This document shows positions 48,686 through 57,736 of a stretch of DNA of 64,000 bases, piece after piece. The first letter of the stretch is position 1. Each line of letters begins with the position of its first letter. The stretch covers positions 372,001-436,000 of the forward strand of contig SAUG01000002.1 of the NCBI GenBank assembly GCA_011316305.1, read 5' to 3'. The notes below the pieces were generated by a model. That model did no database searches. It was not told the DNA's origin and saw only the letters and a list, made by a program, of their open reading frames with translations. Made by a program: the position numbers and the translations under genes. The stretch is from Rusavskia elegans (taxonomy: Eukaryota > Ascomycota > Lecanoromycetes > Teloschistales > Teloschistaceae).

Positions 48686-49353
48686 GGCTAGAGGAGGAGG
48701 CGGAGGGAAATCGGGTTTTCAGAGCGGAAAACCTGCGCAATGCGGAACCGCAATGTACTCTCAGTGCGCTGGAAACAGTGGAATGGAGATGGAAAGTATC
48801 GTGGCTACAGCATACTTGCACAGCGCTTGCTGCCCGACTATGACTCGCACATGGGATATTCACTCAATGAGGACGTGTTAATTGAGGGGCCCACGTCGCG
48901 TCTCGGAGGTTGAATGGGGGTGCGGTGCGGGAGAAGCGCGTAACAGGCGAGCTTAGTCATCATAGTCAACTTCCACTTCACTCCACTCTTTTTCACCTGG
49001 CTCCCAGTGAGCAGAAAGATCCGGACCCTAAGCCTATAGTCTCGTATATTGGCAGGGTATCCGATCTGGCTGGCGTCCGAGGTATCGAGTACTCAATCCA
49101 CTGAATCGAAGTGTCCGAACAATTCTGCTTACCGCGAGCCTGGCTTTCCTGAGGTGCAAGTGCTCGACCGCAAGAGCCAATTCGCCGGCCCTCTTGAACT
49201 GTATCGAGAGATGTCCCAGCCCATGTTTCATGACGTATCGCTTAAGTGGTAGCCCGCCGTGGAGAGCTGCACATACTCACCGCCAGTTTTGATACCGGGA
49301 CCTATCCTGAGCATTCGATTCCACGTCTCAAAGCTTTGGGGACTTTGCTTGGT
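48686..49353. promoter_or_regulatory. Divergent promoter region of mbp1 and the LYR gene
   Basis: 668 bp between divergent starts. GC-rich CGCGT-containing stretches near 48890-48945 (e.g. GTCGCGTC, AGCGCGTAAC) resemble, but do not equal, the MCB consensus ACGCGT that Mbp1-type factors bind. A repeat remnant occupies 49009-49138. Confidence 0.4.
49009..49138 (+). repeat. Diverged copy of the 52.8-kb inverted-repeat element (inner part)
   Basis: Read on the plus strand this region matches the reverse complement of 52840-52985 in the same order: GAGCAGAAA, CCGGACCCTAAGCCTAT, TATCCGA then CTGGC, CGAGGTATCG, TCGAAG, TGTCCGAACAATTCTGCTT and CGCGAG. The copy at 52.8 kb has an 11-bp insertion between TCGAAG and TGTCCGAAC; most other differences are transitions. 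The clean inverted ends of that copy are not evident here, so this is an old or truncated insertion about 220 bp before the LYR gene start codon. Confidence 0.65.
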
Positions 49354-50529
49354 ATGCGTTGGGGCTTGGTCAGACACCTATCTTCACTCCAATTGAAGTC
49401 GCCAGGGCCTCTTCAGCCGACGACGACTGTCAATGACCACCGAGAGACGATCCTCCTGTACCGTGCCCTCCTCCGACAATGTACCTATCTCCCAGACTCC
49501 GCCGCCCGCAAATACATGTGGATTCATGTTGTCGACCGCTTCCATGCTTATTACACCAAAGTCAAACTCCCAGACGGCCGGACTGTCGTCCGTAAGAACA
49601 AAGCCGTTGATGAAAAAAAGCTTCCCGGGGCACTGAAAGATGCTCGAAAAAGCTTGAAGTACCTCCAACGTGCAAACGATGGACACATCAACAATCTTCG
49701 TATGGTCCTCGATATGACCTACGGACGTGTTGGCAAACGAAGGCGCCAGCTCATATTCAAGCTGCAGGCCCCGGATCCCCTTATGGATGATGCATCGGTT
49801 GCAATACTTTCGGCGCAAATATCACAAGAACCCAGAAGGAAGAGGGTGCCCGAACTCACAGACGAACTTTCGGCATTACTGAAGTCTCAGATCAAGCAAC
49901 CATCCACCCGGTTTGACCGGGCGCCTTTGAGGGAATTGGAGCCGAAGGTGCCTGCTGTGAATATCTGGCAACGAAAATTCCCAGAGAAGCGAAGGGTTAA
50001 TTTCATCAAGGCTTGGTATGCGAGAACCTTGGATCGCTTGATGCCCCCACTTGAGGCAGCTGAATGGGAGAGATTGCAGGGACTCGCTGCCGGAGATGTT
50101 CGCTGGGATGGTCCGGTTCCACAGAGGAAGCTGGGAACCGTACGGTCTGGAAATCCATGTCACCTTTTCGATAGAGTTGCCCTTCGCGATCTGCCCCACC
50201 GCTTGACAACGAGTACTGAAAGGATCGTGGAGAAGGAAAAGCATCCAGAAATCAATTCCAGACCCCATCAGTTGACATCTCGGTTCATGAGGAGGTTGTG
50301 GAGCAACGTTTTCCAGAAGTGTCCTAGACTTGACTGGGATAATAAGATGAAGAAGTGGGAAGTGACATGGGGCGATGTTGATAAGGAAGCGGCGCTGGCA
50401 ATTGACCCACACAAAAAGCTTCTTTTGGGCGTGTTTGATGGAGTGGATGACGAGGGTCATATTCGTCGAGACAGTGTCGACCCTATTTCCTGTTCAGTAA
50501 ATTACCAAGGTCCACAGCCAGGCAAGTGA
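49354..50529 (+). CDS. Cup1-like LYR-motif mitochondrial protein
   Basis: The frame from 49246 to 50529 is open, but the first ATG is at 49354, giving 391 residues; the start is uncertain and an upstream exon cannot be excluded. A short basic N-terminus precedes the LYR motif (ETILLYRALLRQCTYLPD, about residues 31-48) and the matching YMWIHVVDRFHAYY segment, the pattern of the Complex1_LYR/Cup1-like domain. The rest of the protein is basic (GRVGKRRRQLIFKLQAP, NIWQRKFPEKRRVNFIKAW, KMKKWEVTWGDVDKEA) and has no other known domain. LYR proteins are usually mitochondrial adaptors for Fe-S cluster delivery or complex assembly; the Schizosaccharomyces cup1 relative influences caffeine resistance. 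Function here is inferred. Its stop lies only 51 bp from the stop of the convergent METTL16-type gene. Confidence 0.75.
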   Translation: MRWGLVRHLSSLQLKSPGPLQPTTTVNDHRETILLYRALLRQCTYLPDSAARKYMWIHVVDRFHAYYTKVKLPDGRTVVRKNKAVDEKKLPGALKDARKSLKYLQRANDGHINNLRMVLDMTYGRVGKRRRQLIFKLQAPDPLMDDASVAILSAQISQEPRRKRVPELTDELSALLKSQIKQPSTRFDRAPLRELEPKVPAVNIWQRKFPEKRRVNFIKAWYARTLDRLMPPLEAAEWERLQGLAAGDVRWDGPVPQRKLGTVRSGNPCHLFDRVALRDLPHRLTTSTERIVEKEKHPEINSRPHQLTSRFMRRLWSNVFQKCPRLDWDNKMKKWEVTWGDVDKEAALAIDPHKKLLLGVFDGVDDEGHIRRDSVDPISCSVNYQGPQPGK

Positions 50530-50580
50530 CCAATGATAGACACACTGGTCTTGTACCGAACCTCAGGGTGAATATTGCTC

Positions 50581-52595
50581 TCATCTTTGATTCGCCATCT
50601 GCCTCTTCACCATACCAAAAAAACTCTCAAAAAGCACGCTATCAACCCCCTGCAACCATCTAACTAATACAGCAACAACCTCGCTCTCCCTAGCCAATCG
50701 AATCTTAAACCCCAGCGCCGCCTCCTCCACCTCTTCATCATCATCGTCACTCTTCTCCGCCAAATCCCCACCATCAGCAGTTTCTCTCTTCTGTTGTCTC
50801 CTCGCCGCCCGTGACCAAACATTCGCCCTCGCAAACCCCACGCCCGTTGAGATCTGAGCTCTATACCGCCACTGCAGATCCAGACCCTCAAGCAGCGCAC
50901 AAACATTCGATCCAACAAGATCGATGGACGTGGCTGGAACCTCGAACTTGAATTCCGATGGGAAGGGTAGTAGATGCTTTGGTATTGAGCTCGAGACACC
51001 TCTCGCAATATCCTTCCCGACCCCAACGCATGTCAGCCAGCGCACTCAGCCTTAAAATCTCCATCTCTCTGAAATGTAAAGTGCGAGAACGCGGACACCA
51101 CGCACAAACATACATACCTCTCTCGGTCTCATGCCTCCCCAACTCCACCCCACACCCCACCTCCTCGTCTTCCCTCCCTGCACAAACTCCTTAACCGCCC
51201 AGTTCCCAACGCCCCTTTTCTTCAATTCCTCAACGATGACGCCCAAGCTACTGTATTTTCCGAGCATTGACGTGTACCATTGACATCGCTCCTTCAGGTG
51301 CTGGCTTTCAACTATCATGCGAGTGACGAAGGCGACTTCGCCGCCGGGTGTGACCATTTCGATGGGGGAACCGGTGCAGGTGGAGTGTGGAGGGCGGGAT
51401 TTGGCTAAGGCGGAGGAGAGGAGCTCGGTGGCGGAGGAGTAGAAGGGGGGGTTGCAGATGATGAAGGCTATACTGGGGTGGAGATGTCAGGGAATGCTGA
51501 AGATGTTCTGTGCGGAAAGGGATTGGGAGAGGAAGGGGAGAATGTACTTTTCTAGGCCAAGAGCATCGAGCGGGATAAGTGAATCATTGGGTTTAGTGAG
51601 GAGTGGGCGGATACGGGATTCGAGGTTGTTGGCGAGGATGTTTTGGCGGGCGTAGGAGAGATTTTTCTCGTCGATATCTGTGGTCTGTGTCGGTTTCTGG
51701 GTTTGCTGAATGAAGTCTGATGGTGGGTAGGGCATTGTGATACCTGTAGCGACGAACCTCCATCGCTCTCGTTGTGCACATCCTAATAAAGGGTATATGG
51801 AACTCGCCCCTGTGCCTCTACCATAGAATCATTGTTAGCCTCGATGAGGATCATAAATTGTTCGAAGGGATATTGGGAACATTGGAGAAGAATGATACCG
51901 GCGTAGAATTGCAGGAGAAAGGGGACAAACATATCTAACCCAACAACCTCTCGATAGGGATCGTATCGATCATCATAGGACGTGCTGGTCGTGTCGAGGA
52001 GATCCTGGACCCAAAGAATATAATTGAATCTTTAAATGGCATCTTAGTGTATTGTCAAAATCGATAATTATGGCAGAATGTGGCATACCGATTTGGCACC
52101 TATCCAGATCTCAGTTTTGATGAGTATGAAGTTGGGAGAACCCAGCAAGAAAAGTAGAAGCACTTGATGGACAGAGTAAAAATTATCCAGAGCAAACATG
52201 GAGCCCAACAGGGTGAAGCGAAAACAAATGGAAGCCACTGGGGTACACACGGGCGGGCATAACCGATCATCCGGCAACTCAATCTGGATCCCAAAATCAC
52301 GCCTCAAAAGACTTATGGTGAGCTGCCTATTCGGCGTCAGGGAGGAAATGATGTCACGAGTTTTAATATTGAAGAATACTTTACGGCTGCTGGATCACTG
52401 AAGTCCAGCTGGCCGTTGGATTTGAGGCTACAGATATCCTAAGATCAGCTATGGTACTGGAGGAACTTGGTTGAGACGGGACTTGTGATTGATTGAGGGA
52501 TGGGAATCCTACTGGGTTTTGAAGTCGGGGTCTTGAAGGGCAAGGACGGAGAAGTCCACATCGCTGTCGTAGGAACTTCGAGGGGCGGGATGCAT
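50581..52595 (-). CDS. mtl16: METTL16-type RNA N6-adenosine methyltransferase
   Basis: Nine exons: 52595-52513, 52427-52380, 52326-52251, 52099-52089, 52029-51931, 51817-51744, 51677-51548, 51472-51118 and 51012-50581, giving 435 residues in one consistent frame. Every intron has GT..AG ends; the last acceptor is a weaker AAG (51013). Exon 4 is only 11 nt (VPN plus two bases of Arg) and is needed to restore the METTL16 reading DDRLCPPVPNRFNYILW. The N-terminus matches the family (DVDFSVLALQDPDFKTHL, LDFSDPAAVKQLT). The SAM-binding motif DIGTGAS is at 105-111 and the catalytic NPPF at 181-184. A later region (AVKEFVQGGKTRRWGVGWSW) is also typical. METTL16 methylates U6 snRNA at the ACAGA-box adenosine, affecting 5' splice-site choice. 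The acidic stretch near the C-terminus (KSDDDDEEVEE) is a fungal addition. Confidence 0.9.
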
Positions 52596-53083
52596 CTTCA
52601 AAATGCAAACCTTGATATATTACAGGTACCAGCGTTGCATTCTTTTTGTCATCACAATCCGATCACTTGTGGTTGACTGGTTCTCGATTGATGCATATGA
52701 AGTCGCGGTTCCAACTTCAAATAAGAGAGACCTCTAAAAACCTACGCCATATATAGTTTTTGATATTTACATCAGATTTTTTCCCTTCCGCTGCTTAATT
52801 GGGTTTTCGCGGAACCCACTCTGTCTGAAAACCCCCCTCGCGCGAAGTAGAATCGTTCGGACATTCTTAGTATCCCTTCGACTTAGCGGAAGGAGACATC
52901 CGATACCTCGATTGCCAGCTGCTTCGGATATACTACCAATTGCATAAGATGATAGGCTTAGTGTCCGGCTTTTTCTGCTCGCCGAACCCCTGAAATCTGA
53001 GTCGAAAGACCCTAGCAGCGGAAGGGAAAGGCACTGCCTCTCTCCCCACTGCCATTATCTTCCCCATATTGGCAAAACACCAC
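52596..53083. other. Gap between two methyltransferase genes, mostly a transposon-like element
   Basis: Upstream region of the METTL16-type gene and 3' flank of the METTL7-like gene, both on the minus strand. About half of it is the 250-bp inverted-repeat element at 52780-53029; no gene is seen. Confidence 0.6.
52780..53029 (-). mobile_element. 250-bp MITE-like element with 16-bp inverted ends
   Basis: The ends are perfect inverted repeats: TTTCCCTTCCGCTGCT at 52780-52795 and its complement AGCAGCGGAAGGGAAA at 53014-53029. There is no coding capacity. The inner 150 bp recurs in inverted orientation at 49009-49138 and in part at 40804-40864, which shows the sequence is dispersed. Small size, inverted ends and copies near genes fit a miniature inverted-repeat transposable element. 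No target-site duplication was found by eye. Confidence 0.7.
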
Positions 53084-54073
53084 TCAAGAAGCCTTCGTAA
53101 GCCGTCCCGAAATATGGGGAACCGCTAGCCAGGCATCTTCCGACGCAGACAGTTGTATGTCAACCTTTGCCCACTCCCCAGCCTCGCGGAAGGTCCGCGC
53201 TGTATCACGGTTCAAGCAGCATCCTCGTAGCGCATACGGCCAAACGACATTGTAAAAGTCTGTGGAAAAACATGAGTTTCCTCTGTTCTGCATAATCGAA
53301 GTCGCTTCGTCAAAGGTGGACATACCTTGCACCTTTGAGGAAATCAAATCTCGACTCTTGACATGCTCATAGAAAATCATTGTGCCGCCTGGCTTCAAAA
53401 GCCTCCACAATGCGGCAGCCGTCTCCTTGGGGTTGGGAACGGAGCAGAAGACTTGGACGCTAAGGACAGTATCGAAAGCTTCCTTGTCAACACCGTATCG
53501 TCGCAAAGTTTCGACATCTTGAACACCACAAGGCACAATAGTATAAACATCGCTTAACCCAGCTCTCTTGATATTCTCCCGGAGTTGGGGATGGAGAGAG
53601 GCAGTGGGCTCGATGCCGTAAACCTTGGTGACCTTGGACCGGTCGTAGCGAGACACTTGGTTGCCGGAGCCAGGGCCGATCTCTATTATGGTACCAGTGG
53701 CGGAGGCGACCAGAGCAGGGACTCCCTTCTCGACTTCCCTCTCAGCGAGCTGAGGGGCTGCGAACGATCAGCTTCTGTAGCAGGTGGGTGATCCAGGGTA
53801 ACCTCGATATCGAAGGTCTTGGATCTTCAATTTCTTACCCATCATCAACCAGAAAGTACCGAAAGCCTGATCGGAGAATTTGGAAAGATTCAAGAGATCT
53901 TGGGGTCGACGCTTTTTGAAGAGAATATCAAACACTGCAAGGATAGCACCTGCAAAGTTTTTAGTCAAGTGTTTCATAGGACCGATAGTTTCGATCTGAC
54001 CATAAAGTGCAATGAGAAGAAATAGGGCAGGCTCTGAGTAGGACACGGCCCTTCCCTTGACGTTTAACTCCAT
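53084..54073 (-). CDS. METTL7-like SAM-dependent methyltransferase
   Basis: Exons 54073-53803, 53757-53326 and 53259-53084 encode 292 residues. Intron 1 is 45 nt (GTTACC..TCGCAG). Intron 2 is 66 nt (GTATGT..CCACAG), a multiple of three without a stop, so only homology reveals it; removal gives SSKVQDFYNVVWPYALRGC, the usual METTL7 reading. The N-terminus has a hydrophobic segment (PALFLLIALYGQIETIGP), then SDQAFGTFWLMMGK. The SAM motif EIGPGSG lies at 116-122, followed by GIEPTASLHPQLRENIKRAG, DTVLSVQVFCSVPNPKETA and LLKPGGTMIFYEHVKS. Human METTL7 proteins are ER/lipid-droplet thiol methyltransferases; the substrate here is unknown. The start is provisional. The gene lies between two inverted-repeat elements. 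Confidence 0.82.
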
Positions 54074-54929
54074 GATCGGACGCTTTCGCACAACAAAACG
54101 ACGGACGATTACTGCTAAGGAAGAAGAGACAATTGTTGTATTCAGAAGAAAGCCCGGTACACAGAAGCTAAAAAGGGCAACTATTTCTACGGATATCAAA
54201 TAGGCAATCGCGTAGCAATTAATTTAGGAGCTCTTGTGTTGTTACACCAAATCTCTGTATACTGCCTGGATCTGGATCTCAAATTATTACAGCCTATCCG
54301 CTACCGACAGTCATTGGCCAGATGTATTTCGGGAAGAGAGGATTCGATGGGTAAATGTACAGGAGAACGTCACCTCAACCGCATTATTAGGTCTTGCGAA
54401 AAGATTGCAAAACCAAGACTTTTAGCTTGCGGGATTTTCGGTATAATCCTACCTGTTTTATATATAAACTACCCTAGCTATCTCTAGTTCCTTTTATAAC
54501 TTATTTACTTTCGATATCAGACGATTCCTAGTAAGGATATTTTAAAGCTTAATATTATATACGGTAGCGTAGGAAAAGGACGAGGGCATTAGTTATAGCG
54601 GCGATAGTAGTAGACGGTAGTTCTATAAAAAAAAATACTAAGATTAGCTAGATAAATTATAATCTGGAGCTTAAAATATACCGAAATAGGTTAATATCGC
54701 CGGTATAGAGACCTAGTACTAGAGATAATCGACGTATTTTATATATAAAACAGGTAGGTAGATATCGGATATCTCGCAGGCCAAGTTTCTTGGCTTCGCA
54801 ATCTTTTCGCAAGATCTAATAAGGGTCTATTGACCTGTACAAATGACGTAGTGGCATCGTGGCATTTGAGTCTTCTTTCGCCAACGTCGTTCCAAGTCTC
54901 TACAAACCACCGACGACAAGCAATCAAAC
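54074..54929. other. AT-rich gap between METTL7-like and GNAT genes
   Basis: 856 bp between divergent start codons. More than half is the 439-bp inverted-repeat element at 54384-54822. The 5' flanks of both genes are thus interrupted by AT-rich repeat DNA. Confidence 0.6.
54384..54822. mobile_element. AT-rich 439-bp element with about 85-bp inverted repeats
   Basis: The left arm (54384-54468) and right arm (54735-54822) are inverted copies. Two blocks are identical: TCTTGCGAAAAGATTGC (54392-54408, complement at 54798-54814) and ACCTGTTTTATATATA (54451-54466, complement at 54740-54755). Several other positions differ by G/A or C/T changes. The centre is TA-rich with no coding frame. Its composition differs sharply from the flanks and looks like repeat-induced point mutation (RIP). 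It fits a non-autonomous DNA transposon or MITE. The right end lies 107 bp before the GNAT start codon. Confidence 0.75.
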
Positions 54930-55614
54930 ATGGCATCCACAGCTTCCTCTTCCTCCGCTGCCGCCTCAGCAACCGTCCGTTTCGCCACCGAAGCCGGTAT
55001 GGCCCATATCCACATCCCACCCTACCCTATCCCTAGTCCCCTATAAGAACCAACAAACCCCAACAGACGTCCCCACAATCCTCGCCCTAATCCACGAACT
55101 CGCCGCCTACGAAAAAGCCTCCTCCTCCGTCTCCGCCACCGAATCCTCCCTCCTAAACACCCTCTCCTTCCCCTCTTCCTCCGCCCCGGACAAACCAGGC
55201 TATGCCCGCACTCTCCTCATCTACCCGTCTTCTCCTGATGACTATGAAAATGAATGCGCGGGTCTGGCGCTCTATTTCCATAATTATTCCACCTGGCGCG
55301 CTGCGCCGGGGATATATTTGGAGGATCTGTTTGTGAGGCCGAAGTTTAGGGGGAGGGGGTATGGGAAACGGCTGCTTGGGGAGTTGGCGTTGGAGACGAA
55401 GAGGGTGGGGGGTGAGAGGTTGGAGTGGAGTGTTTTGAAGTGGAATGAGCCGAGTTTGAAGTTTTATCATAGTTTGGGGGCGAGGAGGATGGAAGGGTGG
55501 GTGGCGATGAGGGTGGATGATTTGAAGGGTTTGGGGGAAGGGGAACAGGGGGGTGAGGAGGGAGGCGAGTTGGAGAGATTGGGGAAGTGGGGCAAAGGGG
55601 TGGAGTGGAGATGA
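54930..55614 (+). CDS. GNAT-family N-acetyltransferase (diamine-acetyltransferase-like)
   Basis: Exons 54930-54996 and 55067-55614 encode 204 residues; the 70-nt intron (GTATGG..AACAG) rejoins RFATEADVPTILALIHELA. GNAT elements: the N-terminal strand and helix (VPTILALIHELAAYEKA), AGLALYFHNYSTW, the central YLEDLFVRPKFRGRGYG whose Arg/Gly-x-Gly-x-Gly segment (about residue 117) binds acetyl-CoA, and the final KWNEPSLKFYHSLGAR. The order and the IYLEDLFV and NYSTW motifs match thialysine/spermidine N-acetyltransferases (SAT1/SSAT2 type); the substrate is not certain. The 3' part is strikingly purine-rich on the coding strand, encoding a Gly/Glu-rich tail. Confidence 0.88.
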
Positions 55615-55903
55615 TTGCGCGGTCGAGTGCGAGAACGGCTTTGGAAGGTCGCGTAGTAGGGATACGTCCAAAGATAATGAGCGTAATCAGTTTTGCATAT
55701 CCAGTGTGTTTTGGACGTCTAGTTGAATCGCAAAAGGAACTCAATATGCAAGATGTCCACCGGAGGCTCGAATAATCTGGACAAACACCCCTGAATACCA
55801 GCACACCGCAAAAATACATTCGCTGTAGTAGACAGCCACCCACCCCGATACCTCACCCTGTCATGAAAGTACGCAACGCAGTACAAAAATGTCAAAATCA
55901 GCC

Positions 55904-56952
55904 TCACAGCCCATCGTCATGCGTCCAGATCTTCATCCACCTTGGATCAAGCTTCGCTCCCTCCTCATAGAACCTCAAATCACTGGCCAACCTGATTCTT
56001 CCCAGCACATCCTCATTCTTCGTCGCAGCATGTACCATCCATGGATTATGAAAGACCACATCCCCAGCCTCGTAATCACCCACCAACCATCTCCCCACTT
56101 TGTCCCTGTTCATTTCCTGAAACTCGACTGCATCATGGCTCATAAAACCGTCTTTTGCCATGAACTGGTTGAACGCGTCAATACGCTCATTTTTGGGTAG
56201 ATGTTCTGCTTTCTTCAAAAATTCAGACTCCAGGTGTCTTCCGAGGGATGTACTGTTTTCAAGATACATCAGCCCCCCTCCAGTAGCCGCACAATCACCA
56301 ATTGGCACCCAAGCGGTCAAGAATTCGTCATCGCCGTCGCGCAGGAAGTACTGATCGTAATGAATGCCAGTGCTCTGACTTCCGGGGCAATTGTGACGTA
56401 ACATAGCGCGGTCGACGATCCGTTCTTGTTTCCAGCCTGTAAACTGCCGAATGAAAGCGCGGAGGGATGGGTGAGCAAGGAAGGTGCGATAGGTGGGGTC
56501 TGCGTGGGCGGCATCGAGCAGCGCGTTCGTTGAATCGACGGGAACGCCGCCGATGCCTTGATGGGAGGTAGGGTCGGAAGAGGCATTGAAGATGCCGTCG
56601 CGAGGGGAGGTGTTGGGGGAAAGCATCCCTGTGTGGGCAAACCGGGAAAAGTAACTGGAGGTTGAGATTAGCTGTAGGGGTCATTGCCAACGACGCAGTG
56701 AGGTACACACTGTTCTCTCATGTCATAAACAACGTCCCTCGGTATGACATGCTTGATCCACACGTAACCCTCGTCGTGAAAGCGCTTCCTCATCTCGTCT
56801 ATTGGTGTATCTGATGGGGTCGGCCGCATCCAACCCGTGGAGGATGGAGCCACGTAGTTTCCTTGGTTCGACCGAAGCTTGGGAAGATGGCCAGAGACAT
56901 CATTCTTTAGACTTGGGATGCCCGGTGCATTGAGCACTTCAGCCGATGCCAT
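55904..56952 (-). CDS. Phytanoyl-CoA dioxygenase (PhyH) family oxygenase
   Basis: Exons 56952-56711 and 56654-55904 encode 330 residues. The 56-nt intron (GTGTGT..CTCCAG) rejoins VYDMREHYFSRFAHTG. An in-frame ATG at 57024 would add 24 residues, but MASAEVLNAPGIP at 56952 looks like the real start. The Fe(II)-binding triad of the 2-oxoglutarate-dependent family is visible: His and Asp in GIHYDQYF (about residue 179) and the distal His in NPWMVHAATKN (about 289), with the 2-oxoglutarate-binding Arg in GRIRLASDLRF. Other family features are FHDEGYVWIKHVIP and GDCAATGGGLMYLENS. These enzymes hydroxylate diverse small molecules, often in secondary metabolism; the substrate is unknown, and no biosynthetic partner genes lie nearby. 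Confidence 0.9.
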
Positions 56953-57736
56953 GATGATGTGTGTATGGTCGTGTATGGTAGATCTCGAGACCTCGATGGT
57001 AGAGGACGCCAATCGAAGGCCCATAAGCTCCCTTTGATACTGTTCCTGTAGCCGTCAATGATGTCATATCGCCGGTTCAAATCGTGCGAGGGGGAGCCGT
57101 AGGATGGTTGATGTTTATTGGTGTGTTATCGAAGACCGAGGAAGGTTGAACGCGTATTGATGGTGATTGGTGCCGAAGTGTTGGTGTTGTTGCGGGGTTT
57201 TCGACGTCGCTTGCTAAAACCCACTCTAAGCCAGTGGACCGCTCATGATTCTCAGCCCGGTGTCAACTTGAGACCGAGGAAATCGTCGGAAGAGATGGCG
57301 AGATCCAGGGAAAAGGTCACGGGCCGTACTGAAGTGGAGCAGGCTTTTGCGGAGCGTTGCCAAAAACACAAACGACTTGCTGAACAGATGGTGGGATCAA
57401 AGCCAACAGACCATAGGCCTCCAGCCAGCCAGAAAAGCTTGATCGCACGGACATACACAACTGAATGTCAGTCAAACATGCGTGCCTCGGTGGCTCAGGG
57501 GCCACAGGAGAAGAGGAGAAAAGGAGAAGAGCAGAAGGGAGCAAGGGGAGAAAGGGAGAAGAGGTCATTGCCACGGACATTACACCGAAGTCAGTCAACG
57601 CTGCTCACTTTTTCCTTGCTTCGATCTTCCAGACTCGGTTCATCATCCGTGGGATCTTCGAAAGCAAGTTACTCGACGACTTGACCTCCATCGCACGGAC
57701 ATGCACCGAAGTCAGTCAACGTGCGGTATCGCCTCC
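56953..57736. other. Intergenic region with regularly spaced short repeats
   Basis: 784 bp between two minus-strand genes. A plus-strand frame at 57118-57684 starts with TTG only and is probably not a gene. Short repeats spaced about 125 bp apart occupy 57318-57726. Confidence 0.5.
57318..57726 (+). repeat. Three to four short direct repeats at about 125-bp spacing
   Basis: A CACGGACAT..GAAGTCAGTCAACG unit occurs at 57572-57600 and 57694-57721, with a weaker version at 57446-57482 (CACGGACATACACAACTGAA) and a very weak one at 57318. The gaps are about 128, 126 and 122 bp. The DNA between copies is not alike. The last copy runs close to the 3' end of the adjacent minus-strand gene. Confidence 0.55.

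Noticed and set aside
57061..57110. GGTTCAAATC sequence resembling a tRNA B box
   Set aside because: The following bases do not complete the B box, and no cloverleaf arms or A box are present. No tRNA gene was recognised by eye anywhere in the window.
57118..57684. 188-codon plus-strand frame between the PhyH-like and nuclear-type genes
   Set aside because: Starts with TTG, is rich in Glu/Lys/Arg from a purine-rich tract, and contains the spaced repeats. More likely non-coding.
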